A stretch of 62,394 nucleotides of DNA from JAAYJS01 sp964346185 (GCA_964346185.1 CAYFTR010000007.1:1-62394), one strand, 5' to 3'. Shown: positions 16,960 to 26,063, counted from the first letter of the stretch. The notes: a model not told the origin generated them from the sequence alone. Made by a program: numbers and translations.

Positions 16960-18558
16960 TTAATTATCTTTTTCAGGGTTGTTATTTGCAATAATCACAT
17001 TGGTTGTAAGCAAGGTTGCCGCCGCCGATACGGCGTTGGTCAGGGAGCTTTTAATAACCTTTGCAGGGTCAATCACACCGGCTTTAAACATATCTTCGTA
17101 GGTCATGGTTAATGCGTTAAAACCATAGTTTTGATCTTCAGATGCCAGCAATGCATCGACGATAACACGACCGTCGACACCGGCATTTTCCGCAATTTGC
17201 AATGACGGTGCTTCCAGAGCACTTCTTAAAATTAGTGCACCCGCTTTTTCGTCACCTTCCAAGGTATCAATGAGTGCCTCCACTGCCGGTACGGCCAAAA
17301 GCAATGCTTTTCCGCCGCCGGGTACCACGCCGCCTTCCACTGCCGCCTGTACGGCATGAACGGCGTCTTCAATGCGATATTTTCTTTCAAACATTTCCAA
17401 TTCCGATACGCCGCCGACGGTAATAACAGCAATGCCCGCCGTTAGAATAGACAGAGTAATCTCCAGTTTTTCGATTTCGTAGTCGGCTTCGGTTGTCCGT
17501 AATTGTTCTCTGATTTGGTTGATCATTTTTTGGATGGCTTCTTTATCGCGGGCGACGGGGTTTTGAATAACGGTTATCTCCTTCTCGATAACCACCCGTT
17601 CGGCACGTCCGCAATCTTTTAAACCGCAATCCTTTAAAAAGATGCCCGCCTCTTCCGTGACAACTTTGGTGTCCAGCATCAACGCCAAAGCTTCCAGGTT
17701 GCGTTTTCGGGTGTCCCCGAAGCCCGGCGATTTGACGGCTGCCACCTTAATGGTTTTTTTCATGGCGTTTAAAGCAAGTGCCGCCAGGGCTTCTTCTTCG
17801 ACGTCTTGTGCTAAAATCAGCAAGCTTTTGTTTGCTCTTGCCGCTTCTTCCATTAGTTTGGCAATATCTTTGAAATTTTTAATTCTGTCGTCTACAAGTA
17901 AAATGTAAGGTTGGTCCAACTCCGCTTTGCGACTCATGGCATCGGTTATAAAATAGGGCGATAAGTAGCCGTTTTCGATTCGAATACCCTGTGAGTGTTT
18001 TAATGTAGTCGTCATATGCTGGCTGTCTTCAACGGTAACAACCCCTTGCAGACCCACTTTTTCGAAAGCGTCCGCCACCATTTTTCCGACGGAAGGATCG
18101 TTGTTTCCCGAGATGGTTGCAATTTCCTCCACAAAGGTTTTATCTTGAACGGGTACACTGAGTTCAGTAATTTTATTCAATGCGGTTTGTGCCGCTTTTT
18201 CGATTCCTTTTTTAAAGAAAACAGGGTTTGCCCCTGCCGCAATATTTTTTAAGCCTTCTTTAATGATGGCTTGAGCGATCACTACGGCCGCAGTGGTTCC
18301 GTCTCCGGCAACTTCATTGCTTTTTAAAGCCGCGGTTTTAACGGTGTCGGCACCGGCTCGCATTAAGGGATCTTCATAATCCAATTGCTTGACGATGGTT
18401 GCACCGTCGTTGGTTACCAAGGGGACATCGTAAGTTTGATCGAAGGCGACATTACGCCCTTTGGGACCCAGGGTAATTTTTACCGCATCTGCCAATGCAT
18501 CGACGCCTTTTTCCAAAGCTTGGCGTGCTTCTTCGTTGAGTAAGATTTCTTTTGCCAT
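16960..18558 (-). CDS. Divergent chaperonin GroEL (Cpn60)
   Basis: The 532-residue protein aligns with GroEL throughout: ADAVKITLGPKGRNV at about 23-37, the ATPase motif NEVAGDGTTAAVV at about 82-94 with the catalytic Asp, VEGGVVPGGG and the second catalytic Asp in YRIEDAVHAVQ. It departs from ordinary GroEL in several places: the end is Asn-rich (NNNPEKDN) with no GGM repeat, VAVIKVG reads IAVITVG, and there is a CGLKDCG insertion-like stretch. No groES gene is adjacent and no CIRCE element is visible upstream. It may be an extra paralogue rather than the main housekeeping chaperonin. A strong ribosome site (GAGGAGGGAGT) precedes the ATG. Confidence 0.9.
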   Translation of the reverse strand: MAKEILLNEEARQALEKGVDALADAVKITLGPKGRNVAFDQTYDVPLVTNDGATIVKQLDYEDPLMRAGADTVKTAALKSNEVAGDGTTAAVVIAQAIIKEGLKNIAAGANPVFFKKGIEKAAQTALNKITELSVPVQDKTFVEEIATISGNNDPSVGKMVADAFEKVGLQGVVTVEDSQHMTTTLKHSQGIRIENGYLSPYFITDAMSRKAELDQPYILLVDDRIKNFKDIAKLMEEAARANKSLLILAQDVEEEALAALALNAMKKTIKVAAVKSPGFGDTRKRNLEALALMLDTKVVTEEAGIFLKDCGLKDCGRAERVVIEKEITVIQNPVARDKEAIQKMINQIREQLRTTEADYEIEKLEITLSILTAGIAVITVGGVSELEMFERKYRIEDAVHAVQAAVEGGVVPGGGKALLLAVPAVEALIDTLEGDEKAGALILRSALEAPSLQIAENAGVDGRVIVDALLASEDQNYGFNALTMTYEDMFKAGVIDPAKVIKSSLTNAVSAAATLLTTNVIIANNNPEKDN

Positions 18559-18782
18559 ACTCCCTCCTCGTTACAATATTATTTATGTAATACAATTATT
18601 CTCATTGTTTTATTTTATCATAGATGGGGCACTCGGGTGTGTTTTAATTTTATTCACAGTCAATAAAAACATAAAATGACAGCAAACCTGATTGCTCTCG
18701 CTGATAAAAGGGCACTAGATTGCTGTCATTTTGATGGCGATCTCTTTAATTTAAAATTTTCTTTTAACGTTACCTTACCTGC
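18559..18782. other. Intergenic region between asrC and the GroEL gene
   Basis: It holds the putative asr terminator (18673-18732) and the upstream region of the GroEL gene. I see no complete CIRCE inverted repeat (TTAGCACTC-N9-GAGTGCTAA) and no convincing sigma-A promoter beyond AT-rich sequence such as TATGATAAAAT on the minus strand. Confidence 0.5.
18673..18732 (-). terminator. Putative terminator of the asrABC operon
   Basis: AAAATGACAGCAA (18673-18685) pairs perfectly with TTGCTGTCATTTT (18720-18732) around a 34-base internal segment; on the minus strand the stem ends in TTTTATG. It lies 50 bases after the asrC stop. Confidence 0.6.
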
Positions 18783-19757
18783 TTATCCGTAAGCGTGGTA
18801 TTTGGGACCTTTCCAATACAGACGTTGGTTGATTTCCGCTTTCGGTGACAGCTCGACATCTTTCAATGCCCATTTTTTATATTCTTCAAATCCGGTTCTG
18901 TCGATAATATAACCGATGTGTTCTTTCCCGCCGGGGGCGTCTTTGGAAATGTATTCGGTAACATAAGGGTAGGTGTTTTTAATAATTTGAATAATGGATT
19001 TTTCGTCCACCCATTTAATAAAGTCTTCACCTAATCGGGGATTTCTTTTACCGCTGCGTCCCATCAATACCAGGCGATAGTATTTTTCTTTACTTCTGGT
19101 CCAGGCACGGGTCGGGCAGTTGATAACGCATTCGCCGCAACCGATGCATTTTTCCGTATCTCGTACCGGCTTGTTGTTGACGGTTTTTAAAGCCTCGACC
19201 GATTTGTTGCGACAGTATTTAACGCAAGCACCGCAATCCACACAACGGCTCGGGTCAAATTGCGGTTCCGTCATACCCATAATGCCGAAGTCGTGCATGC
19301 GTACTTTGGCACAATCGTTAGGGCAACCGGTTAAGGCAACTTTAAAGTGCAAGTCGTGGGGGAAGATTTCTTTTTCGATTTTTTGTGCAAAGGCGGTAGT
19401 ATCGTAACAGCCGTAGGGGCATACCCTGGCACCGATACAGGCGGTGATGTTTCTGGTTCCCGAGGCGGAGTAACCTTTATCTCTCTCCGGTTGGTTGATG
19501 TCGGTCGCTTCGATAATCGGTTGGAGCTTTTCATTGACTTCCTGCATTTTTTCGTAGGGAATGCCGGGGATTTCAAAGCCTTGTCTGCTGGTAATGTGCA
19601 GGGTGCCGTTGCCGTAGGTTTCGGCAATCTCCTGTAGTTGAGACAACAGCTCCGCCTTTAAGTGACCGCCGGGGATACGAACCCGAGATGCCGTATAACC
19701 TCTTTGTTTGGTGACACGAAAGGCGTTCTTTTTAAGTTTTTTTGTGTTAATATCCAT
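18783..19757 (-). CDS. asrC: Anaerobic sulfite reductase subunit C (siroheme subunit)
   Basis: This is the catalytic subunit of the dissimilatory-type NADH-dependent sulfite reductase AsrABC, about 324 residues. The first half has the sulfite reductase fold (LHITSRQGFEIPGI) with siroheme/4Fe-4S cysteines in ACIGARVCPYGCYDT and ALTGCPNDCAK. Between about 168 and 215 two ferredoxin motifs follow (CVDCGACVKYCRNKS and CIGCGECVINCPTRA). The second of two adjacent ATGs is preferred for spacing to AGGAGG. It starts six to ten bases after asrB. The complex reduces sulfite to hydrogen sulfide in the cytoplasm. Confidence 0.96.
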   Translation of the reverse strand: MDINTKKLKKNAFRVTKQRGYTASRVRIPGGHLKAELLSQLQEIAETYGNGTLHITSRQGFEIPGIPYEKMQEVNEKLQPIIEATDINQPERDKGYSASGTRNITACIGARVCPYGCYDTTAFAQKIEKEIFPHDLHFKVALTGCPNDCAKVRMHDFGIMGMTEPQFDPSRCVDCGACVKYCRNKSVEALKTVNNKPVRDTEKCIGCGECVINCPTRAWTRSKEKYYRLVLMGRSGKRNPRLGEDFIKWVDEKSIIQIIKNTYPYVTEYISKDAPGGKEHIGYIIDRTGFEEYKKWALKDVELSPKAEINQRLYWKGPKYHAYG

Positions 19758-19766
19758 CATTGCCTC

Positions 19767-20570
19767 CTAGTCTATTAAGCCTTTGCCTTCGGGGTAACGA
19801 TACACCGGGCCGTCAATACACACATAGGATTCGCCAATTTTACAATGACCGCATTTACCGATACCGCAACACATTTTTCTTTCCTGGGAGATCCAAATGT
19901 TTTCTTCTTTAAAGCCCAAGTCCAGCAAACCCGCCACCGAGAAACGCATCATAATCGGAGGGCCGACAACAATGGCTACCGCTTCGTCGACGTTTTTTAT
20001 TTTAATCTCGGGGATAAATTGCGTCACCAGACCGATGTGGCAATCGGTATCGCCGTCTTCACAGGCATCGACCGTTAAAATAACGTCCGCTTCTTTTTTC
20101 CAACGGGCAATGTCTTCAAAAAACAGAATATCTCTGGGTGACTTAAAACCGGCAATTAAGGTCAGTGCTTCGGCTTCCGACGTGTTGGTTGCAAAATAAT
20201 CCACAACGCCGCGTACGGGTGACAAACCCGTGCCGCCTGCCACCACCAATATTTCTTTGCCCTTATAGTCGTTAATATCAAAACCGTTGCCGTAAGGGCC
20301 TCTTAAAAAGAGTTTGTCGCCGACATAGTTTTCAAAAATTTCGCCGGTTACATGTCCGACCTTACGGATGGTTAAGTCTACCGTACCGTTGCCGATGCCG
20401 CTGACGGAAATCGGTGCTTCGCCGAATTTCGGTAAGGAGACCTCGAAGAATTGACCGGGACGTACATCGCCCTCGTAGGTCATCCGAAAAGTGTATTCGA
20501 TATCCGTATGTTTGATGACTTCGGTAATCTCCGAAGCAAACGGAATGTATTCGTTACGCATTGCCTTCAC
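19767..20570 (-). CDS. asrB: Anaerobic sulfite reductase subunit B (flavin/NADH subunit)
   Basis: The 267-residue protein is a ferredoxin-NADP reductase-type module: a FAD-binding barrel (GQFFEVSLP and NGTVDLTIRKVGHVT), an NADH-binding half with VVAGGTGLSPVRGVV near 110, and a 2Fe-2S cysteine set near the end (CCGIGKCGHCKIG followed by YVC). It passes electrons from NADH to the siroheme subunit. A GTG at 20570 has AAGGA five bases upstream; an in-frame ATG at 20561 is the alternative. Either overlaps the asrA stop, so translation is coupled. Confidence 0.95.
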   Translation of the reverse strand: MKAMRNEYIPFASEITEVIKHTDIEYTFRMTYEGDVRPGQFFEVSLPKFGEAPISVSGIGNGTVDLTIRKVGHVTGEIFENYVGDKLFLRGPYGNGFDINDYKGKEILVVAGGTGLSPVRGVVDYFATNTSEAEALTLIAGFKSPRDILFFEDIARWKKEADVILTVDACEDGDTDCHIGLVTQFIPEIKIKNVDEAVAIVVGPPIMMRFSVAGLLDLGFKEENIWISQERKMCCGIGKCGHCKIGESYVCIDGPVYRYPEGKGLID

Positions 20571-21567
20571 CTACTTCCTTCATACCTTCTTCCAATTTGT
20601 TGATATTGGCGGAAAAAGATATGTATTCCGGACAAACGTCGTCACAGCGTCCGCAACCGACACACATATTGTAACCGAAGCGTTTTCTGAAATCATAAAC
20701 TTTATGCATCATTTTAAAACGCATCCGCTCACCGAATTTTTTGCGGTAAGATCCGCCGCCCGCCACATCGGTAAATCCGTCCACCATACAGGAGGCTTGA
20801 ACACGACGTCTTTCGCCGGCTTTGCCGTTATCAGTGTAAAAGATATCCTGCATGGTAAAGCAAGTACAGGTAGGGCATACAAAGTTGCAACGACCGCAGG
20901 CAATGCAACGGCTGTCGTATTCGTTCCAAATGGAACTTTTGGCAATGTTCGGATTTAAATTTTCCGGAATGTGAACATGCACGTTGTTTTCCGTTACATA
21001 ACTCGATACAGCCTCTACTTCATCCAGCCCTTCAAAGTAACTGTTCCAGTCGGCATTTTCGTTAACGACAAGGAATGTGTCCCCTTTTTGTTCGATGACC
21101 ATGTCCTGTCCTTCGGGTTTGTTGCTGCCCATATCCACGCAGAAGCAAGAATCAAAACTGTTCGGGCATGCAATAACAATAAACTTAATGCTGTCTCTTA
21201 ATCGTTTATAGTAGTAATCTCCGAATTTATTGTTTAAATATATATCGTCGAGAACTTTCACCGCGTGCATTTCGCAACTTCTTAAAAAGACAACGGCCTC
21301 ACCTCTGGGCATATCCGCTTCTTTCGTCTGATTTTCGGTATAGTAAAACAATGTTTCTGAAAGCGGCAACAATACCTCTTTAAACGAATAATCCGATTTT
21401 TGATCCAACACGATATCCTTCGCAGACTTAACCTCATCGTAACGAATCACATCTACATCGGTGTGGGTGTTCCCTCCGACAAACCTCACCGGTGCATAGA
21501 CTTGATAACGCTCCGACAGGCGACTTACCAGGGTATCGAATTGTTCTTTAGACAAAGTGTATCCCAT
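20554..21567 (-). CDS. asrA: Anaerobic sulfite reductase subunit A (ferredoxin-like electron transfer subunit)
   Basis: The protein has about 337 residues from the ATG at 21567, chosen because AAGGAG lies eight bases upstream; the open frame before it has no such site. The AsrA fold is followed by two 4Fe-4S motifs in the C-terminal third: CIACGRCNFVCPTC (about 215-228) and CVGCGRCDDVCPE (about 295-307). It is the first gene of asrABC and carries electrons towards AsrC. In Salmonella and clostridia the complex produces sulfide from sulfite under anaerobic conditions. Confidence 0.95.
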   Translation of the reverse strand: MGYTLSKEQFDTLVSRLSERYQVYAPVRFVGGNTHTDVDVIRYDEVKSAKDIVLDQKSDYSFKEVLLPLSETLFYYTENQTKEADMPRGEAVVFLRSCEMHAVKVLDDIYLNNKFGDYYYKRLRDSIKFIVIACPNSFDSCFCVDMGSNKPEGQDMVIEQKGDTFLVVNENADWNSYFEGLDEVEAVSSYVTENNVHVHIPENLNPNIAKSSIWNEYDSRCIACGRCNFVCPTCTCFTMQDIFYTDNGKAGERRRVQASCMVDGFTDVAGGGSYRKKFGERMRFKMMHKVYDFRKRFGYNMCVGCGRCDDVCPEYISFSANINKLEEGMKEVGEGNA

Positions 21568-21598
21568 AGAAATCTCCTTCTGTTTAGTACTTGAATTG

Positions 21599-21610
21599 TA
21601 CCATAAACCC
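21599..21610 (-). promoter_or_regulatory. Putative extended -10 promoter of asrABC
   Basis: On the minus strand TATGGTACAAT provides an extended -10 (TG-N-TACAAT) about 35 bases before the asrA ATG; the -35 (CTGAAA, 17-base spacer) is poor. Upstream, GTTAAC and TTGTTAC repeats could bind a regulator, but no clean operator can be defined. Confidence 0.45.
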
Positions 21611-21680
21611 GCCGTATTTTCAGTAACAATTAACACAATGCCTATTTGTTAACGATATGCCGACAATCTTTTAAGGCATT

Positions 21681-21706
21681 AAAAAAACGCAGCGTATTCT
21701 GCGTTT
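21681..21706 (-). terminator. Terminator at the end of the pilus/sortase locus
   Basis: AAACGCAG (21685-21692) pairs with CTGCGTTT (21699-21706), with seven T following on the minus strand. It lies 64 bases after the last sortase-like gene. Confidence 0.88.
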
Positions 21707-21769
21707 AAATATTCAATAAGCACTATAACAGCCACACAATGTCTAAATTTTTTAATCGCCACCCGAGGT

Positions 21770-22621
21770 TTACCGCTTACTTTTTAAAAGCAAAACAGGA
21801 ACACCTGCAAGTACCGTCATCACGACAACAGTGATCGCCATACGCCGAAATTGATATTGAAGATAAAAATGGTCTTCAGAAGACGATTTTAAATTTTCCA
21901 TATCCTGCACAACGGACTGATCTATTAAATTCTCATCGGTTTTTTTCGCTATAACCAGTAATCGCTGATTGTTAACGGGATAAGGGGTGGCGGTCAGCAA
22001 GCCCAGTTGCTGTACCTCCGTCGACGGCAGGTAATTGTCGTTTTCCGACGGCCAGAAAACCGCACGATTTACAACCGTATAGGTCTCCCGTTTATGAAAG
22101 CTGTATAGATAAATGTTGTCCCCTTCACCTAATTGATCGATATCACCGAAGCGGCCGCCCAATAAAAAATCTTGCGTACCTGCCAATACCGTGAGGGTGT
22201 GCGGCTCTCCCGCAGGTATATCCGTCCCTTCGACCAATACCACACCCCGCGAAAAATTTTCGGAGCGAGCACTTAAATAAACGGGCAGTTTTTCTCCCAA
22301 TTTCGGTATCCATAAATAGGCGTAGGGTTCGGTCGCTTCAAAGGCGGTTAGGGGTGACGGAGCACTGTAATCCGAAACGGCAAAAGGGTCCATTACCGAG
22401 CGTCTCATCGGGTCCAGGGCGTCGTTGTACGCCCGTGCCTCGGCAAGTATTGTTTCGTACTCTCTTTTGTCGCTCCGTTTTTCTTCATAACTTTTTATTT
22501 GATCCTCAACTTGACCGTTGTGCATTATCTCTGAAACAAAGGGTGCTCCGATCAGCACCATCCCTGTCAATATCATCACAACGGCAAGGATTTTTATTCT
22601 TATTTGCACAACCAACCTCAA
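21770..22621 (-). CDS. Class C sortase-like protein lacking catalytic His and Cys (pseudo-sortase)
   Basis: The 283-residue protein has the build of a pilus-type (class C) sortase: an N-terminal membrane helix (about 9-29), a lid motif DPF at about 77-79, the sortase barrel and a C-terminal membrane helix (about 258-278) followed by KSKR. The active site is lost. Where the two neighbouring sortases have TVLTAHRGL, this one has TVLAGTQDF (His to Thr), and where they have LLTCTPY, this one has LLTATPY (Cys to Ala). The Arg of NNQRLLV is kept. The reading frame is intact, so this is not an ordinary decayed gene. It may be a regulatory or scaffolding partner in pilus assembly. It is the last gene of the locus. 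Confidence 0.85.
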   Translation of the reverse strand: MRLVVQIRIKILAVVMILTGMVLIGAPFVSEIMHNGQVEDQIKSYEEKRSDKREYETILAEARAYNDALDPMRRSVMDPFAVSDYSAPSPLTAFEATEPYAYLWIPKLGEKLPVYLSARSENFSRGVVLVEGTDIPAGEPHTLTVLAGTQDFLLGGRFGDIDQLGEGDNIYLYSFHKRETYTVVNRAVFWPSENDNYLPSTEVQQLGLLTATPYPVNNQRLLVIAKKTDENLIDQSVVQDMENLKSSSEDHFYLQYQFRRMAITVVVMTVLAGVPVLLLKSKR

Positions 22622-22858
22622 CTATTAATCATCATTCTGAAAAGCACTTCTGTTGCAAGTCATCAAACGATAAAAAAGTCTTGAGCGACATGTCAATAAA
22701 GGATTTGGAGCGACCGACAAATTAAGCATTTAAACGGTTGTAGGAGCAACCGTCTGTGCAACTTAAGTGAAGACACCTTTATCATTTGCTGTACACAAAA
22801 CGATATGTAAGCCGAAAACTTTTATAAACGAGCTTGCCGCTTTGGGAAGCCTCTCATT
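22622..22858. other. Intergenic region between minor pilin and pseudo-sortase genes
   Basis: No gene is seen. A small hairpin, ACGGTTG (22734-22740) with CAACCGT (22747-22753), could be a weak terminator or attenuator on the minus strand, being followed only by TTT. Confidence 0.4.
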
Positions 22859-24281
22859 TTATTTTGATAAATTTTCTTTCTTTTGATCCAAGTATAACAG
22901 AATGCCCGCCGCCAACAAACCGATACCGGCAACGAATGTCAATAGCTGTTGCACGTCGCCTGTTTTGGGCATTCGAAACCTTTTAGGCGGCGTTGCACCN
23001 NNNNNNNNNNNNNNNNNNNNNNNNNNNNNNNNNNNNNNNNNNNNNNNNNNNNNNNNNNNNNNNNNNNNNNNNNNNNNNNNNNNNNNNNNNNNNNNNNNNC
23101 GTTGCACCTTCCGGTTTGTTTTCAATGATAAGAATTTCCGACTCCTGCTCTCCGTCAATTGCAAAAGTAATTCCGCGGTCGAGCAAACGATATTTGATGC
23201 CGTCTTTAACGGGGCTTAAAGTTTCAAAAACGGTGTATGTTCCCGGAGGTAAATCTGTAAATTCAAAATAACCGTCATCGCCCGAAGTGGCAAGTATGGC
23301 CTTGCCCTCCCGTAAACAGGTTGTGTAAACCCGGGTTTTCGAGTCGTAGGTTGTTAACTTAAAAACCGCTCCTGCCAACGGCTCGCCGTTTTCATCAATT
23401 TTTTTAAATTTTTTACCGCCGTTGCTTTTCGTATTTTCCACTTCCACTCTTTTGGTTTCGCCTTCTTTGCCGGTAACGGTTATGGGATAAGTCCGGGCGG
23501 TATAACCTGCAGGTGCTTCGGTTTCAATATAAAAATAGGTGGCTGTCTCCAAGCCCGCTACGGTAATCAGTCCCTCATCATCGCTTTTTAAGGGTGTTGC
23601 CACACCCCCCAGCCCGACAACCCGACCTTTATCCACCCGTACGGGCAAGCCGTAAACCTCGGATCCGTCTTCCTTTTGGAAAGGTTCTCCGTTGTCCGCT
23701 TCTACCTGTTTGTACAATTCAAATATGGCACCCGCCAAAGGACGTCGTTGTTCTCCGTATTTAAATAACTCCAAGGTTAACGGGTTTTCCGGAGTAATGT
23801 AAGGCGGTTGTCCCTTTAAATACAAATGGGGTTGCGTGATATCTGGACGATCCTTTAAGGGCAAGGTAACGAGAGATGCATAAAGGGTTTCCTGATAAGG
23901 GTCCGACTCGGGATCGGTGATATCCCTTATATAATAAGTACCCGGCTCTAAATCCGTAAAAACAACCTGACCCTGCACGCCGGTCACCGCCTGAAAATCG
24001 GGTGTACCCAAACTCTGTACGTTTTTTCGATTGAGTGTTTCAAAGTCCGACTCACTGTCCACCCGCCACAGACCGATGTTTGCACCGGAAATCGGCACCA
24101 CGCCCTCGCCGGTGATAAGGGTTCCTGTTTCGGGATCGTATTGCACCGCTCCTTCGTAGCCGATTCGGTGAACGGTTAAGGTGTAGGTTTCGGCTTGAGC
24201 GAGGACACCGAAACCCGACAGAAGGATAACCCCCACCAAAAGGAAAATAGTCCATTTTTTTAAGTTTTGATATGTTTTCAT
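22859..24281 (-). CDS. Minor (basal-type) pilin with SpaA/Cna-B-like domains and MPKTG sorting signal, split by an assembly gap
   Basis: This is a surface protein with a signal peptide (about 1-30, ending VLAQAE), Cna-B/prealbumin-like domains around 160-265 and 285-385 (LAGAIFELYKQ, LAGAVFKLTTYD, and E-box sequences FYIETEAPAGY and YTVFETLSP, which favour isopeptide bonds) and, beyond the gap, a Pro-rich stretch, the sorting signal MPKTGD, a membrane helix and a Lys-rich tail. The 100 N at 23000-23099 put the two halves in different frames. Bases CGTTGCACC occur on both sides of the gap; merging them gives one open frame reading PEGATPPKRF and a protein of about 437 residues. The start at 24281 has GAGGAG nearby. 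It is probably the wall-anchoring or accessory pilin. Confidence 0.85.
23000..23099. other. Assembly gap (100 N) inside the minor pilin gene
   Basis: One hundred undetermined bases. The nonamer CGTTGCACC precedes and follows the gap, so the true contig ends may simply overlap, or a short tandem repeat of the Pro/Thr-rich stalk may have collapsed here. Confidence 0.95.
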
Positions 24282-24319
24282 CTGAATCTCCTCGCAATGC
24301 ACTGAATCCGAAGTACATT

Positions 24320-25159
24320 TTAGCCTTGACCGTTGTCAGAGTTCTTTTGACTTTTTCTTTTTCTGAGGATAACCGCGATTAATACCGCCAGTGTACTATA
24401 AAATAAAATTTTGTAGGTTTGAACGATTTTTTGATCCGCAACGGTTTTTTCTTCCACCGCCGCAACGTAATCGATCCGAACACCTCGAACCAATAAGCGA
24501 TGGGAGTTAATCATATAAGGGGTACAGGTTAAAAGGGTCGCGTAGTCGTAACCGGGCACCACCAATACCTCGGAAAAATCATCGGGTTCCACGGTTATAA
24601 TCCGATCGACCTGATAGCAGAGCACCTCTCCCAGGTTGTGCAAATAAAATTTGTCCCCCACTTGCAACTTGGGCAGATCGGTAAACAGCTTTTTTGCCGG
24701 CAGCCCTCTGTGTGCGGTAAGTACCGTATGGGTGTTGCTGCCCCCGACCGGCAGGGAGGTACCTTCCAAATGCCCGGCACCTTTTTGTAACACGGTTTCC
24801 GAAGTGCCCGCATAAATCGGTACTTCCGCCAGGATAGCCGGTATACGAACATAGCCGATTTGCTCTTTGACTTCGAGCATTCGGGCATATTCCGCCTTAC
24901 CTTCTTTTTGCCTTTCATCGAAAGGGTCCGCAATTTTCCTCGGATCCAGGGTTTCGTTGTAGGCTCGTGCCAAATCCAAACGTCGGTTGACCTCCGGCGG
25001 TGTGACCGTTTGTGCGGCTACATCAAACTCCTGAATAACGTTTGCCGTCAACAGGCGATTGACCTGTTGGCTGATAAAGGGATATAACGCCAATATAATA
25101 CCGAAAGTAATAGCGATATTTAAAACAATATTTCTAATTTTATTTTTAGACTGACCCAT
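24320..25159 (-). CDS. srtC: Class C (pilin-polymerising) sortase
   Basis: From the ATG at 25159 (AGGAGG five bases upstream) the protein has 279 residues. It has an N-terminal helix (about 9-28), a lid with DPF (IADPFDER, about 72-79), the catalytic His in TVLTAHRGL, the catalytic Cys in LLTCTPYMINSHRLLVRG with the supporting Arg, and a C-terminal membrane helix followed by RKRKSQK. Class C sortases link pilin subunits through an isopeptide bond between the sorting-signal Thr and a pilin-motif Lys. It is very similar to the sortase encoded just upstream (25194-26063), apparently by duplication. Confidence 0.93.
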   Translation of the reverse strand: MGQSKNKIRNIVLNIAITFGIILALYPFISQQVNRLLTANVIQEFDVAAQTVTPPEVNRRLDLARAYNETLDPRKIADPFDERQKEGKAEYARMLEVKEQIGYVRIPAILAEVPIYAGTSETVLQKGAGHLEGTSLPVGGSNTHTVLTAHRGLPAKKLFTDLPKLQVGDKFYLHNLGEVLCYQVDRIITVEPDDFSEVLVVPGYDYATLLTCTPYMINSHRLLVRGVRIDYVAAVEEKTVADQKIVQTYKILFYSTLAVLIAVILRKRKSQKNSDNGQG

Positions 25160-25193
25160 GTGCCTCCTGTAAGTCGGCAACGCCTCGGTGACT

Positions 25194-26063
25194 TTATTGT
25201 TTGTTCTTATTATTTTGTCGCTCTTTTCTTTTGGATGTCTCCTGAGAAAATAAAACAAAAATTAAAATTGCCAAAGTAATATAAAATAAATATTTATATG
25301 CGGCACCGGTATTATTGTCCTTAATGTCCTTTTCTTCCTGGGCTTCGACATAAGGTATCCGATGCCCTCTCACAATCAGACGGTGGGAGTTAATCATATA
25401 AGGGGTACAAGTTAAAAGGGTCACATAATCGTGACCGGGTACCACCGTTAAAGGTGTATAGTCGTCGGGTTCAATGACTTTTATCTCATCGACTTGATAC
25501 GCCATTGTTTCGCGGATATTTTTAATGTAAAAACGGTCGCCGATTGCAAGTTTGTCCAAATCGGTAAACAGTCTGGCGGCGGGCAACCCTCTGTGGGCGG
25601 TAAGTACCGCATGGGTATTATTGCCCCCCACAGGCAGTGTGGTGCCCTCCAAATGCCCCACACCTTTTTGCAACACCGGCTCCGAAGTACCGGCATAAAT
25701 CGGTGCTTTGAGCAGTATTTTAGGTATGTGTATATTGCCGATTTGTTCCCGAACTTCAAGCATTCGGGCGTATTCCGCCTTTCCGGCTTCCTTTTCTTCT
25801 TCGGTGTAGGGGTCGTGTAAATCCCCGATTCCCGTATTGAGGGTTTCGTTATAAGCCAGTGCCAAAGCCATCCGCCGATCGATTTCTGCGGTGTCCAGGG
25901 CTTCCGCTCCGGTATCGAATGCCGTGATAACGGTACTCGACACATAGCGATAATATAATTGAGAAACCAAAGGATAGCCCATCACAATAAAGCCGATGAC
26001 CATGGCAACCGTCAATAAGCGGTCGATCACCTTTCCCTTTTTCTTTTCTTGATCTTGCTGCAT
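25194..26063 (-). CDS. srtC: Class C (pilin-polymerising) sortase
   Basis: The protein has 289 residues from the ATG at 26063 (AAGGAT eleven bases upstream; an earlier in-frame ATG at 26108 has no ribosome site). It shows a lid DPY (DLHDPYTEEE), His in AVLTAHRGL, Cys and Arg in LLTCTPYMINSHRLIVRG, and two membrane helices at the ends. It lies directly after the large adhesin gene and before its near-duplicate sortase gene. Two active sortases in one locus often divide labour between incorporating different pilins, but which does which cannot be read from sequence. Confidence 0.93.
   Translation of the reverse strand: MQQDQEKKKGKVIDRLLTVAMVIGFIVMGYPLVSQLYYRYVSSTVITAFDTGAEALDTAEIDRRMALALAYNETLNTGIGDLHDPYTEEEKEAGKAEYARMLEVREQIGNIHIPKILLKAPIYAGTSEPVLQKGVGHLEGTTLPVGGNNTHAVLTAHRGLPAARLFTDLDKLAIGDRFYIKNIRETMAYQVDEIKVIEPDDYTPLTVVPGHDYVTLLTCTPYMINSHRLIVRGHRIPYVEAQEEKDIKDNNTGAAYKYLFYITLAILIFVLFSQETSKRKERQNNKNKQ

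Noticed and set aside
18559..18660. CIRCE element upstream of the GroEL gene
   Set aside because: Only a lone GCACTC with no matching inverted half at the right distance was found.
23000..23099. Frameshifted or broken pilin gene
   Set aside because: The frame difference is fully explained by the arbitrary 100-N gap; collapsing the shared nonamer restores one frame.
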